In this document: positions 13,001 through 19,976 of the stretch, piece after piece | How positions within the stretch are numbered: the first letter of the stretch is position 1 | How the letters are laid out: each line of letters starts with the position of its first letter | Assembly: GCA_944324195.1 (NCBI GenBank) | Contig: CALUVJ010000004.1 | Location: forward strand, 1-54,160 | Direction: 5' to 3' | DNA from: Candidatus Gastranaerophilales bacterium | GTDB lineage: Bacteria > Cyanobacteriota > Vampirovibrionia > Gastranaerophilales > Gastranaerophilaceae | DNA: 54,160 nt | The notes under the pieces: generated by a model | What the model was told of the DNA's origin: nothing | Seen by the model: only the letters and a program-made list of their open reading frames with translations | Databases searched by the model: none | Translations under genes and position numbers: made by a program

Positions 13001-16000
13001 ACAAGCGGTACTTCAAATGCAAACGAAAATACCGCATTAAAAGATTTTGGCATTGTCAATGATAATTATGTAACTGTTATTCAAAATGGTACAGAGAAGG
13101 TAATTACGTTAAATTCTGAAAATACTATCGGTGACCTTATCTCTGCATTAGAACAGGCAGGCGTAACCGCATCAATTTCGGGCGGTAAGCTGACTGTTAC
13201 CGGAAATGAAAATTCTTACATAAAAGGTATTTCTAAAGATTTAGAAAATGCTTTGAAAATCTACAGCGGAAATGGTTATACTTATGAAAGCGAGTATAGT
13301 AATTCGTACACATCTAGAAACGTTATAACTTCAGGTCTTGATGCGGATTCAAGATTCGGCAATATAGGTATGGCGGCGGATAATTATATTACCGTTGTCC
13401 AAAATAATACAGAAAAAGTTGTAACTATCATGACAAGCAATACAGTTAATGATATGATTGCGGCCTTAAAAGATTTAGGTATTAATGTTTTATACGAAAA
13501 TGGTGAACTTACATTTGAAGGAAGTAAATATTCCTATATAAGCGGTATGACCGATGAATTAAAGAGTATACTTAATATGCAAGTCGGTAATGGTTATACT
13601 TATACCGCTGATTCAAATTATATTAACAAAATCTCTGATAAACTTGAATTTACGGGTACATTTACTCTAAGCGAAACTTCAACATTATCCGGTCTCGGAA
13701 TTTCTGATGAAACCGTAATGGAAATATCTCAAAATGGTGTCAGCCAATCTGTTACATTTAAACCAAATGCAACTATCGGAAATGTAATCAGTGAATTGAG
13801 CAAGTATGGCATAAGCGCTTATGTACAAGATGGTTTATTGACCATTGAAAGTGTCGGAAGTAATTACGTACTAAGTGTATCTCCTGATTTTGCCAAAGCA
13901 TTAAATATAAAAGTCGGCTCCGGAAATTCTTATACGAACGGAACAAGTTTTGTAAATACCATGAACACGCAGTATATTGATTCTTCTTACACAACAACAG
14001 TAAATCAAACTGCCACATTCTATTCTCTCGGAATGGAAAGCAATAACTACATAACAGTAATATCGAACAATACACAATACGTTTTAACAGTTAAGCAGAG
14101 TACTACAGTGGATGAAATGTTATCCGGTTTACGTCAATTAGGACTTAGTACTTCTATTACAAACGGTATAATTAAAATTAACGGAAATGAAAATTCTTAC
14201 ATTAAAGGTATGACAGATGAACTTCAGAATATATTGAAGATGAGGTCCGGTAATAATTATACCTATATAACAGGCGAAAGTTTCTTAAATACGGATTCTA
14301 AAACCCAAAACAAACAGGATATTACGACTATAAATACAAGAACCAGTTTGAGCAGCATAGGTTTGAGCAGTGATGGTTATTTCACCCTTATTTCCGATGG
14401 TGTGCAAACTGTTGTTACCATAAAAACTGATGATACCGTTTCAAATATGATTTCTAAACTGAAAGATGCAGGTATTTTTGCATCACTTCAAGACGGCAAA
14501 CTGGTTCTTGAAGGTACCGGAACAACTTATGTAAAAGGTATTTCTCAAAATATAAAAGATATTCTGAATCTACAGGCCGGTGATGATATAACTTATAAAG
14601 ACGGAAGTTTCACAATTAATTCTAATTCGGAATTGCAGGGTGATATAAGTACAATGACCGTAACTACTATTAATACGGAGTCCTCTTTTGCTGATATTAA
14701 TGTAAAAGGCGATAATTATATCACTGTTGTTTCAAACGGAAGTGAACATGTTATTACTGTATTCCCTGAATATACTATTCGAGATATGATTTCCGAACTT
14801 AATCAGTTTGGCATAACTGCTTCCGTAAATAACGGTATTTTGACCTTTGAAGCTTCAAATAATGCATATATTAAAGATATTTCCCGCGAATTAAAAACAG
14901 CTCTGAAATTAAAAGCCGGTGAAAATAATTCCTGGATAACAGATGGTGAAAAGACCTGGGTAAACAGTGATTCAGATTATCAAGACTATGAACTTTCAAA
15001 CTTGAAAGTTAGCGGGGATACTGTTTTGTCTGCAATAGACGGTTACAATAACGGCAACGGAAGATTACTTGCACATCTGTCGAATGGCAAGTTTGCAACT
15101 ATAACTATTGACTCAACTAAAACTCTGGATGAATTTTTTGACCAAATTTCAGAATACGGGCTTGTCGGTAATATAGATTCTGATGGGAAAGTTACCATTG
15201 AGGGAATTGGTAATACTTACCTGCAGGCGGTATCCGGAGGTTCTAATATTTTGACGGCATTAAATTTAGGCAATGTTGTTGAAAATGTTCAGACTGTTAC
15301 CGTTAATACGACTTCCAAAGCGTTCTCTTATGTCTCAGAGGTTGCCGCTACTGAAAATTCAATTCTGGAAAATATTTCTAACAATGCCGGCCAGTCATTA
15401 GGTGAAAGTGACGGAACAATAGTTCTTACGACTACATCTGAGGACAGCAGTCAGAGAATAACTTTAACATTTAGTAAAACCCAATCTCTTAACGATGTCA
15501 TAACCAAATTAAGAGAATATGGAGTTAATGCTTCAATTGATTCTGACGGCGTATTCTCAATCAGCACAAATTCTCTGAAAGATTTTGATATTTCCGGCAA
15601 TCTCGGTAATCTTCTGATGGGTTCTTACAGTAAAGATTATGAGGTCGGAACTACAAATACTTCAAGTGTTTTGACAGAAACAACATCAAAACCTATGGAT
15701 AATTCATCATTGTTATCAGAGTTTGGTGTTACAGGCGGGAATATTCTTATTACACAAATGGGAGTTGATTATACCGTAAATATTAATACAACAGAAATTC
15801 AAACTGTTTCTGATTTTACAAATCTGCTTATGGAATATGGTTTTTACTCCGGTATAGATTCAAAGGGCAGATTGGCAATATCAGCAATAGGAAAAAGCCA
15901 CTTATCTTCAATTGCCGGCGGTTCAAATATCCTGGAAATATTCGGGCTTGAAGATTGGACTCTTAACAATACGACTCAGACAAGTAATAATCTTACAACT

Positions 16001-19000
16001 TATGAAACTGTACTTGCCGGAACTACTATGAATACAAAGCTAAAAGATTTATTGGATTCAGAAGGTAATAAGCTTGATATAACAAGCGGCAGCATATATG
16101 TAAATCAACAGGGACAAAATCATCTAATCAGTATTGATGCTGAAGATACTTTATATACTCTGGCTAATAAATTAAATCAGTATGGAGTAAAATTAGAGTT
16201 AACATATGACGGGAAATTAAATCTTTCATCAGAAGGCGACGGTTTCTTAACAACGGAAGGTCTTGATTCGGGCATTGCCTCTAATATTTTGGAAAAACTA
16301 AATATTTCAGGGAATTGGCATACAAGCCAAACTTCAACCAGTGATACGTTAACATATGTAGAAGATGTTGACAGGACAATTACCGCTCAAACAAAATTAA
16401 GCGACTTACAGGATGCTTCAGGTAATAATTTGGGAATTACAAGCGGTACATTCTATGTCTACAGTAACGGTATCAGATATACCGAAACAATAACCGAAGA
16501 TATGACAGTCGGAGACTTCCAGGATTTAATGTCAAAGTATAGAATTGTAAGCAGTATTTCTCAAAACGGTTCAATATCTTTGAGTGCATATAATAACACT
16601 TATCTGGCAGAATCAGAATTTGCTGACGGAAATTCTAATATTGTCTCAAAATTGTTTACAGACTGGGATTTCTCAAATATTTATACGTCTAATAAACTTG
16701 AAGTATCAAAAGATATTGTTAAATCTGTTACTGAGGAAACAAAACTATCTGATATAAATGAAGGAACGTATCAAGCAGGCACGATAACCGTTGTAAAAGA
16801 TGGTGTAGAAACAGATATTCTGTTGGATGCCGACGATACAGTAGGTGATTTGTTTGAAAAATTATCATCTTACGGATTTGATTGTTCTGTAACATCAAAC
16901 GGGCAGATAGTTATAAGTAATGATGAAAATTATACAATCAAAGACTCTTCAGGTTCAAATATCTTTGATATTGCCGGTATAGACAGCAGCAGTTGGAATC
17001 AGGATAATTCTTATGTAACCGGTGATTTGAGTTCTGTTAAAATATCAACATTGGATGCTGCAGCTACAAAAGATACTTTGTTATCTCTCTTAGGTGTTTC
17101 TACCGGAGAATATTACATTTATAATAACGGAGTAAGATATACGGCATTTATTTCTTCTGACGAAACTATCGGTTCTTTGCTGGATACCTTAAAGTCATTT
17201 GGTCTGGAAACAAGTTTTGTACAGACTGATACAGGCTCTGCTTTAAAAATATTAGGCAATGGAAATTCTTATATAGCAAAATCTAACAGTGTTACTGATG
17301 CGTCAAATATTGTAGAAAAATTATTTACGGATAAAGTAAATACAAAATATGAATACTCCGGCCTGGTACAGACTTCAGAAGTCAAAACAGCTCTTGTAAG
17401 TGCAACAGAGGAAACTTTACTAAGTGATTTTGATTTAAACTGGGGCGATAGTATCTTAACTGCAGCCGGTCGTTTGTCAATTGACATTAACGGTGTAGAA
17501 AGTGTTATAGAAATCTCCTCCGACGAAACTTTCGGTTCACTTATAAATAAATTACAAGCACTTGGTGTTGACGCTTCTATAAGTAATGGTGTATTCAAAA
17601 TCCAAAGCGGTTTTGATACCATAACAATAAATCCGGATGAAACAACGTCAAACATTCTTGTAACTCTCGGCTTAGCTTATAAAGATGATTTAGGCGGGTA
17701 TTTAACCAGTGACAGAACTCTGGAAGCTACTACAACAACAGTAGAAGAAAAAACTTTGTCAGTTGCAAATTATGCGGGTATGGACACAAACTTGGAATCT
17801 CTGAATATTTCAGACGGTTCTTTGAGCATATACAGGAACGGACAAAAAGCTATAATTCAAATAAATTCCGATGAAACATTTGGCGAGCTGAGAGCAAGAT
17901 TAGCATCTGCTTATTCTGATTTGGATTTAGAATTTAAAGACGGCTATTTACGCATATATTCAAAAGAAAAAGACGTACAATTGGAAATCGGTTCAACAAC
18001 CGATACAACAAATTTACTTGCTATTACCGGCTTAGCTAAAAATGAAGATGGCGATATATTAAGTGCAAGAGAATTGTATTCCGTAAACACAGATTCAATT
18101 ATAACAGAATCCGGTTTATTCAGATTCGGCGATGTAACAGAAGGTACTTTTGTAATAGGTAATGCTACTTTTACAATAACAGACAAAACTACTATTTCTG
18201 ATTTGATATCACAAATCAATTCAAATGAAGAATCTAATGCAACGGCATACTGGGATAATATTCAAGGCAAATTTGTTATTAAATCAAGATCAACCGGTGC
18301 TGCCTATATTAATATAGAAGCCGGCACAAGTAATTTTACTGATATATTAGGTTTTACAAGTTCTGAATGGGATAGTACTGACGGAAGCCTTGATGTAACG
18401 CGCATGAATATTTCATCTCAGGAAGTAGGCTCAAATGCAAGATTTTCTATAAACGGAACGGCTTATACTTCTGCTTCTAATACTGTAACAAGTGATGTAT
18501 CAAGAATTAAAGGGTTAACTATAAATCTTAATGGCTTGACTGAAGGTTCTGCCGTTACTTTAACAGTTGAGCGTGATAAAGAAACTTTGGCAAGTGCGAT
18601 TTCTGATGTAGTCGATTCCTATAACGAATTAATGAAAAATGTAGACGAAGCAATTTCATCAGAAGGAGAGCTTCATGGAGAGACTACGTTAAAATTGCTC
18701 AGGAATCAGTTAAGATCATATATGACGAGTTCAGATCTCGGTGCAACCGTATTTAAAAATTTAAGCGCAATAGGAATATCCGTAAGCGATGCAAGTGCAA
18801 ATAATATTTCTACAACAACAGAAAGTATTATAAATCTGACTTTTGATAAAGAAGCTTTTCTTGATGCGTATGATGCTGATGAGGATGCAGTTAAGGCTTT
18901 ATTGATAGGAAGCAGCAATAATACGGGTATATTTACGAAGGTGGAAAACCTGCTGGAATCAAGTTTGCAATCCGTCGGCGGATACTTTGCATCTGCAGAA

Positions 19001-19156
19001 AGTTCATATAAACGTGAAATTTCACGTATCGATACTAAAATTGTAAATGCAACAAAAGATATTGAAAGATATAGGGAACGTTTGGAAAATAAATTTGCGT
19101 CAATGGATTTATTGATTGCAAATATGCAGCAGCAATACAGTTCATTTTTGGTATAG
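755..19156 (+). CDS. giant FliD-like flagellar cap/adhesin (6133 aa)
   Basis: The ends are those of the flagellar filament cap FliD (HAP2). The N-terminus ISFSGLASGLDTSSWVESLV is a canonical FliD_N start, and the last ~245 residues (SINGTAY ... VERDKETLASAISDVVDSYN ... coiled-coil tail ending ANMQQQYSSFLV) are FliD_C. FliD is normally about 450-700 aa; this is about ten times longer, roughly 0.63 MDa by estimate. Residues ~125-1120 are about nine hook-IN-like modules. Residues ~1122-3980 alternate six GLUG-type beta-helix blocks with IN-like linkers. Residues ~4080-5880 are about sixteen more IN-like modules. There is no Sec signal peptide, as expected for flagellar type III export. ATG at 755 has only a weak AGG eight bases upstream. 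No other flagellar gene is adjacent. I infer a filament-tip adhesin; the FliD ends are seen directly, the adhesion role is inference. Confidence 0.9.
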   Translation: MTISFSGLASGLDTSSWVESLVALKQAKVDTLEEEKETVLLSQETLSNIKSFFSSFRSVIEKVTDAKYSIPTMDIFAQNLANSSDTSVLTASATTEAEESTYEVLVDKLASNTQASSNYTYMTTIVQTTTATLDTKLINLGVQTGKIGVNVNGIEHGINIGESDTIGTFIEKMKEIGVDASFNTSTGIFSINIDANAINDIDGTGIVDAFHLEGVNEGYVSNDLAISKVDTIYSAATENTLLSELGVKSGEIVVAANDTSYTISIDENSTLGSFIQDLTGNGILAELDATGVFTITDAAIVDEGTTCILDALGLDVDIYGKIQTTGNLTHVTVTTEVTSATLDTLLKDLGDGIEITGGETIVVKDNDNNVSTITIDTTATLGELFDSLGKAGITASLRDDGTVEISGGVIEGGTFDLSGEFGLKVNAYNGMVTGNPLTETITEVTQADSGTRLVEDLGVQAGYIEIADTNGNIHYEKIYEGQTISNFIADLSSYGIKASLGSDGVLEIAGGSFTTLTDEQVNDLVTAGSILESNTEYIKGTDLLTRLYGAPVISTDQITVVSVYAKTQALTYSSVNTVNASKTTTLASLGLTTDGTVVFTIDNNDTRTIDIDGTMSIEDLLTSLQNSGITASWNSENSGITIEDAVLTGGTSDLADVLNLTTTVNQKYVTSTALSKQETIVSSATEDTLLSEFGITNTMSIEERTASIYDNNGNLVTSVILTENLSVGDLIDYINSSNTNASASISNGIFSIENGYIENSTLEAAMGLETSSKSSYVLGSVMTVTTAATIIDDTTLGEIISILGTQNAVSSGYSLRFDNEELNVSSSTTLGNLMQQIRDLGGTARFDSSGRLVISGGTVSGTVASALGITVRTATTGVTATGDVLYTQGTVYADRNSTFADLGVNKNLTYIVHDIDGATLKKLTIKSSDTIGEFLDTLEANDISGEIENGVISLDSLAGKYITGEVADFLGITSATTTKVVETTQSSTASITHTETIIADLTTKLGDINAITQDGQNILIYNSRQECIGTISGLTTSSTIGDMFNALSVYDISGTITDGIISLTSQSNNYASGVIMDNLGIIVTEGLATTVTIGQTVTSTAQITCTTLATATAGSTLGELGISDASQGFLAPVTQLTEAEAKAQGYTIIKTAQQLQSIKYDLSGKYILMSDIDLSGFNWTAIGDATNKFSGELNGNGYVVKNLEINKTSSDYQGLFGYIDRNSVIQNIGLENVNVKAKNYAGALVGYNFYGTISNSYTTGTVTAQTSYAGGIAGYNLGTIIESASSANVKAASYSGGITGANYGTISNSYITGRINGTNTVGGIAGANFNSIVDSFSSGIIKGTGSVGGIAGENWSSISDSLSISSVTGSNNTGGMVGINYDTISNSYAVGKVSGTSTYGGFAGNNSGTITNSGYNKDITGTSAAIGTGTNSGVEDKTIDAISSLYNSGSVGMIDNQILIRNGDNSLDSIFVNSDMTVRELFDALEGYGISGTISDGIITFSSSNGGYLVGEVVSALGIDLISSNTVAVTTTSTMKVSCTTITTATLSTTLDYLGVQSESVAELSGLKAGADGFIKSVDRLTEAEARAQGYTIIKTAADLKSISNDLDGKYILMNDVELSGVDWTAISNFAGELNGNGYSINNLTITKTSTNYQGLFASTAAGAVIKNLGLENVNIKGDSYTGALIGSVNASATISNVYVTGNIDGTSFTGGLIGYASSITIENTYSSVDVNARYNSNSYAGGIIGRALYATISNSYTTGDVTAIGSVVGGIAGEIYYSKLSNSYALGNVSGKSSVGGLLGSAYATTNISNTYASGEVNGSANNVGGLIGSLSSNSNLSNSYASGDVRGSGYVGGLVGSASSVVNISNSHSTGSVNAIANNTGGFVGYAYNSVTITNSYASGDVTGASYTGGFAGSIRDSATISDSYAIGNVSGAQYTGGFVGSANNTVNITNTYAAGDVSGGQYTGGFIGSLYYYGTIKNSYTSGHVEYIGNEQYGGAYAGYVANNSTITGGYYDNTDSGITKSVGSIYSTRTTPASASVSGVNTYETNNKINSIDVDNLAVKNGTKTVGIIQLSKDMTVEDLLRALEEYDIQGTIEDGVISLTSDSGNYVIGNIANKLGLYAVVEGDLNTTNGISSTSTLAITKTEMVYATGGTKLSDLGYVDSVTYYTASTTPSDFVEEVAKISESQAKELGYTVIKTADQLQSMSGSGKYILMNDINLSGYDWTAITDFRGELNGNGYVINNLTITTTANQQGLFATTRDGAVIKNLGLENVNVTGGNYTGALIGYGTEYTQISNVYVKGSVNGSNYTGGIVGMASSIRVSSSYASADISGNQYVGGIVGCDNSDYAYISNSFVQGRISSASNYAGGIIGLVGRGSISTSYSAAEVISNGDYTGGITGYAGVSVSISQTYVTGNVTGRNYTGGIAGDMSYEADITQSYVTGNVSGNSYVGGIAGNMHGDTYTYTSSWDNTEQTGYNFAVIGDIYVTGNVTGVQYVGGLAGYSRIAKITNGDFSGNLSGTTCVGGIIGYSRDYTSLTNDVFLGKVTGDRYTGGIAGEADETYFYSVVSSGTVIGGEKATTGGLVGYYDTDGSWSNSYALSYVNDGGALAGTIRYDSTVTGTYDPDAVNVTSTRGASTGTCRATKTTTDKIVEALNDGTIYSPEDTIIIRNGAYTTGLIRINQDMTLDELCGELEKYGIKVELKNGELTFISPENTYIAGSYAAKLGITTSISGDSGTVGIASSSTLEVTYTEYAAANVNTTLKSLGAKDYTGFMADYEYISEEQAKKMGYVIVKTADDLKNIKNNLDARYILMNDIDLDGVNWEVINNFTGELNGNGYVIKNLTINNSTKDNQGLFGTIDGALIQNIGLQNVNVTGRTNVGGLVGLNDGTISNAYVIGSINGTDYVGGIVGSNSGKINNVYSAGSVNADNMYAGGISGSNFDTITTAFSAATIEGEGVIGGISGDNWGLISKAYFSNSLTGSSTVGALVGDNRNGRIQYARYDSDLAGDISGVSLGSSSGITALNTTQVNELINDGTMALPANYLIIKNGSDYVDSFIVDPNMSINELFAKLAEYDITGTMENSIISLNSESGNYIAGDIAGLLGVDAITVGTIGILSTSTIKVSNAGVISYATESTTLGELGYTNQNSSNQAASAGASGFIEDVVQISETDAISQGYTIIKTANDLKNISSNVSGKYILMNDIDLSGVSWSAITNFSGELNGNGYSIKNLTLSSSGTYYLGLFGYTSSGAVIKNLGLEDVNVSGYRGVGALVGSVSSTTTISNVYMTGTVQGSNTNVGGLVGYSNYLTIENSYAAGDVIGVSSTGGLIGDAIRTTIRNSYTSGDVTSSNSYVGGIAGSADVVSISGTYATGNISGYDRVGGLVGSTRSITITDSFTTGNIDGRNYIGGLTGYSDRTLNVSNTYAIGNVSGSTSVGGLVGFVYNGSYYTISNSFTNANNVTGSISNSSTSTLYSNVYYNPSNKVSASAETNTAAIAATSDEIREMFITANNRPSFDLILSGGGANSYDFIDLDSSTTIGEIFQILSDYGFTGSITNGVITLESADNNVIQGDILDILDLNTVVVNTTEGISATSSSAVTVNNTVTSGATLASLGVAASNTSAFQVSIDNESASGFIEGVTRLSESEAASQGYTIIKTADELQAIKNNLSGKYILMNNINLNGYDWVAIANFKGELNGNGYTINNLKIDSESHFQGLFASTQAGVKITNLGLENINVKGGSSVGALIGSVVGSATVSNVYANGKVEGSSYVGGLIGEAYYATLTVSSTNADVDVTATSSYVGGLIGYANGRITIKDSYTTGDVIGYGDIGGLLGSGRSVMVTNTYATGNIQSIGSSDVGGLIGNLDNGTVKNSYTTGNITARSSSYVGGLIGNTSGKVSLAYVYSTGDVYGNQYVGGLLGRNCGTIDNSYTSADIFASSYYEAISYSGTVRSSLTTGTVNNVETIRYYNSYGSIGTIADTATLVNGLNDGTYSLMSNNLLIMNKNDVVGSIKIGSNTTIAQLMNELAKYDIDVTLEDGYLSFDSPEGNYIAGSAAAQLGISVSSVNDFNHIGNTDSKRLETSGTSNANENTALKDFGIVNDNYVTVIQNGTEKVITLNSENTIGDLISALEQAGVTASISGGKLTVTGNENSYIKGISKDLENALKIYSGNGYTYESEYSNSYTSRNVITSGLDADSRFGNIGMAADNYITVVQNNTEKVVTIMTSNTVNDMIAALKDLGINVLYENGELTFEGSKYSYISGMTDELKSILNMQVGNGYTYTADSNYINKISDKLEFTGTFTLSETSTLSGLGISDETVMEISQNGVSQSVTFKPNATIGNVISELSKYGISAYVQDGLLTIESVGSNYVLSVSPDFAKALNIKVGSGNSYTNGTSFVNTMNTQYIDSSYTTTVNQTATFYSLGMESNNYITVISNNTQYVLTVKQSTTVDEMLSGLRQLGLSTSITNGIIKINGNENSYIKGMTDELQNILKMRSGNNYTYITGESFLNTDSKTQNKQDITTINTRTSLSSIGLSSDGYFTLISDGVQTVVTIKTDDTVSNMISKLKDAGIFASLQDGKLVLEGTGTTYVKGISQNIKDILNLQAGDDITYKDGSFTINSNSELQGDISTMTVTTINTESSFADINVKGDNYITVVSNGSEHVITVFPEYTIRDMISELNQFGITASVNNGILTFEASNNAYIKDISRELKTALKLKAGENNSWITDGEKTWVNSDSDYQDYELSNLKVSGDTVLSAIDGYNNGNGRLLAHLSNGKFATITIDSTKTLDEFFDQISEYGLVGNIDSDGKVTIEGIGNTYLQAVSGGSNILTALNLGNVVENVQTVTVNTTSKAFSYVSEVAATENSILENISNNAGQSLGESDGTIVLTTTSEDSSQRITLTFSKTQSLNDVITKLREYGVNASIDSDGVFSISTNSLKDFDISGNLGNLLMGSYSKDYEVGTTNTSSVLTETTSKPMDNSSLLSEFGVTGGNILITQMGVDYTVNINTTEIQTVSDFTNLLMEYGFYSGIDSKGRLAISAIGKSHLSSIAGGSNILEIFGLEDWTLNNTTQTSNNLTTYETVLAGTTMNTKLKDLLDSEGNKLDITSGSIYVNQQGQNHLISIDAEDTLYTLANKLNQYGVKLELTYDGKLNLSSEGDGFLTTEGLDSGIASNILEKLNISGNWHTSQTSTSDTLTYVEDVDRTITAQTKLSDLQDASGNNLGITSGTFYVYSNGIRYTETITEDMTVGDFQDLMSKYRIVSSISQNGSISLSAYNNTYLAESEFADGNSNIVSKLFTDWDFSNIYTSNKLEVSKDIVKSVTEETKLSDINEGTYQAGTITVVKDGVETDILLDADDTVGDLFEKLSSYGFDCSVTSNGQIVISNDENYTIKDSSGSNIFDIAGIDSSSWNQDNSYVTGDLSSVKISTLDAAATKDTLLSLLGVSTGEYYIYNNGVRYTAFISSDETIGSLLDTLKSFGLETSFVQTDTGSALKILGNGNSYIAKSNSVTDASNIVEKLFTDKVNTKYEYSGLVQTSEVKTALVSATEETLLSDFDLNWGDSILTAAGRLSIDINGVESVIEISSDETFGSLINKLQALGVDASISNGVFKIQSGFDTITINPDETTSNILVTLGLAYKDDLGGYLTSDRTLEATTTTVEEKTLSVANYAGMDTNLESLNISDGSLSIYRNGQKAIIQINSDETFGELRARLASAYSDLDLEFKDGYLRIYSKEKDVQLEIGSTTDTTNLLAITGLAKNEDGDILSARELYSVNTDSIITESGLFRFGDVTEGTFVIGNATFTITDKTTISDLISQINSNEESNATAYWDNIQGKFVIKSRSTGAAYINIEAGTSNFTDILGFTSSEWDSTDGSLDVTRMNISSQEVGSNARFSINGTAYTSASNTVTSDVSRIKGLTINLNGLTEGSAVTLTVERDKETLASAISDVVDSYNELMKNVDEAISSEGELHGETTLKLLRNQLRSYMTSSDLGATVFKNLSAIGISVSDASANNISTTTESIINLTFDKEAFLDAYDADEDAVKALLIGSSNNTGIFTKVENLLESSLQSVGGYFASAESSYKREISRIDTKIVNATKDIERYRERLENKFASMDLLIANMQQQYSSFLV
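1140..4080 (+). repeat. hook-IN-like module array 1 (about nine units)
   Basis: Units of about 100-120 residues with the pattern ATxxTxLxxLG ... strand ... TIGxFIxxLxxxGIxASxxxxGxFxI. They match the Flagellin hook IN motif found in ones and twos in normal FliD and flagellins. The units are divergent in sequence, so the expansion looks old. Confidence 0.65.
4120..5040 (+). repeat. GLUG block 1
   Basis: Opens with LTEAEAKAQGYTIIKTAQQL, then YILMSDIDLSG and GELNGNGY (around 4325). About seven GLUG-like turns of the type GGIAGxNxGTISNSYxTG follow. This is typical of right-handed beta-helix GLUG proteins. Confidence 0.8.
5464..6840 (+). repeat. GLUG block 2
   Basis: Starts with LTEAEARAQGYTIIKTAADL, then YILMNDVELSG and GELNGNGY (around 5650), then many GGLIG/GGFVG turns with NSYASGDV-type strands. 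One of the longest blocks. Confidence 0.8.
7285..8640 (+). repeat. GLUG block 3
   Basis: Same preamble (ISESQAKELGYTVIKTADQL, YILMNDINLSG, GELNGNGY around 7457) and about a dozen GGIVG/GGIAG turns. One turn carries a longer insertion rich in Thr and Tyr near 8150-8190. Confidence 0.8.
9070..9810 (+). repeat. GLUG block 4
   Basis: Same preamble (ISEEQAKKMGYVIVKTADDL, YILMNDIDLDG, GELNGNGY around 9256). The shortest block, with about six turns. Confidence 0.8.
10230..11215 (+). repeat. GLUG block 5
   Basis: Same preamble (ISETDAISQGYTIIKTANDL, YILMNDIDLSG, GELNGNGY around 10420) followed by GLVG/GLIG turns. Confidence 0.8.
11655..12700 (+). repeat. GLUG block 6
   Basis: Same preamble (LSESEAASQGYTIIKTADEL, YILMNNINLNG, GELNGNGY around 11840) followed by GGLIG/GGLLG turns. 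Last block before the tandem IN-like modules. Confidence 0.8.
13010..15000 (+). repeat. tandem NYITVV-type IN modules (six units)
   Basis: Six units of about 105-110 residues share DNYITVVxN, a VTI strand, TVxDMIxxLxxxGI, a second strand, then SYIKGMTDELxxILxMxxGN. They are more alike than the other IN-like modules, suggesting recent tandem duplication. Confidence 0.7.
15000..18400 (+). repeat. hook-IN-like module array 2 (about ten divergent units)
   Basis: Divergent units with a SGxxYVxxxGxxxxxxI strand, a TxxxLxxxLxxYGxxxSI helix-strand and SNIxxxLxL tails. They bridge the NYITVV units to the FliD_C domain. Confidence 0.6.
18420..19156 (+). other. FliD_C domain of the giant protein
   Basis: The last ~245 residues contain ARFSINGTAYTSASNTV, the KGLTINLNGLTEGSAVTLTV segment, a SDVVDSYNELMKNVDEAIS helix and a heptad-like C-terminal helix (DIERYRERLENKFASMDLL). 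The last helix is the polymerisation/D0 element of FliD. Its integrity argues against a decayed gene. Confidence 0.88.
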
Positions 19157-19187
19157 AACGTAGTTATTTTCAACTTTATTTTAACTA

Positions 19188-19216
19188 TTGAGAAAATATT
19201 ATAAATGGGTTATACT
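19188..19216 (+). promoter_or_regulatory. promoter of the 19250 gene
   Basis: TTGAGA (19188-19193), a 17-nt spacer, TATACT (19211-19216); start predicted near 19223. The gene is therefore probably transcribed on its own. Confidence 0.7.
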
Positions 19217-19249
19217 AAGGTGTGATTGATTAATAAAGAGGTAAGATAT

Positions 19250-19960
19250 ATGTTAAAAAGAATTCTTTCAATCTTTTTTGTATTCAGTATTTTAAGCTTG
19301 AATACTATCCCTGTTTTGGCTCAGTCATCAGAACAAACACAGGCTATTGAACACCTTGATGTTCATAAAAAAGCTCCATGCAATGTTGTAACAATTACAA
19401 ATGTAAGAAATGTAGTTGAAAAAGGAAATGTTTTACAATTTGTTTTTGATGAAAAATATTTTTCAAAATGTTCTCAAGCCGGAGAACTCGTACATTTTGT
19501 TGTGCCGCAGGCTCTTTATACAAGAGAAGGTACGCTTCTCCTTCCTTGCGGAACAAAAATAGTAGCAGAAGTGATAAATGTTGAAAAACCAAAATGGTTT
19601 AACAAAAATGCTAGGGTAAGTCTTATATTCAGAAAAATCGTACTGCCTGATAACACTTGTATTGATATTAAAGCAAGACCATTTACAAAAGACTATAAGC
19701 TGAAAGAAGGTCCTTGGACTACAACCGGCAAGTTAGTATTATCAACACTGACTCTCGGTATTGTAGGTGCAGGTGCCGGTGTAGGTTTTGCATTTATACC
19801 AAACCCTGCAGAAATAGGCACCGGTTTGGCAATTGGTATTCCTATCGGCTGCGGTGTAGGACTTGCAGTAGGCTTAATTACCCCTGGCTGCCACTACAAA
19901 GCTAAAAAGGGTGAAGCTGTATATGCAATCTTGATGGATGACTTTAGTATTTGCAAATAA
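19250..19960 (+). CDS. secreted glycine-zipper protein of unknown function
   Basis: 236 aa. I chose ATG 19250 because AAAGAGG sits at 19235-19241 with good spacing and the signal peptide begins there (MLKRILSIFFVFSILSL, cleavage after VLA). Residues ~85-145 form a beta-rich domain (LLPCGTKIVAEVINVEKP ... VSLIFRKIVLPDN) like the small barrel domains of envelope proteins. Residues ~165-215 are glycine-rich and hydrophobic (GIVGAGAGVGFAFI, GCGVGLAVGLITPG), a glycine-zipper able to insert in a membrane. Five Cys lie outside the signal peptide. It stands directly behind the giant FliD-like gene but has its own promoter. Function not recognised. Confidence 0.8.
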   Translation: MLKRILSIFFVFSILSLNTIPVLAQSSEQTQAIEHLDVHKKAPCNVVTITNVRNVVEKGNVLQFVFDEKYFSKCSQAGELVHFVVPQALYTREGTLLLPCGTKIVAEVINVEKPKWFNKNARVSLIFRKIVLPDNTCIDIKARPFTKDYKLKEGPWTTTGKLVLSTLTLGIVGAGAGVGFAFIPNPAEIGTGLAIGIPIGCGVGLAVGLITPGCHYKAKKGEAVYAILMDDFSICK

Positions 19961-19976
19961 TGCTTTTTAATTCAAT

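Noticed and set aside
17269-17655. 128-codon minus-strand frame inside the giant gene
   Set aside because: Antisense shadow of the IN-like modules with no start signals.
18706-19173. 155-codon minus-strand frame opposite the FliD_C domain
   Set aside because: It is antisense to a well-conserved domain, has no ribosome site, and its composition is a shadow of the repeats.
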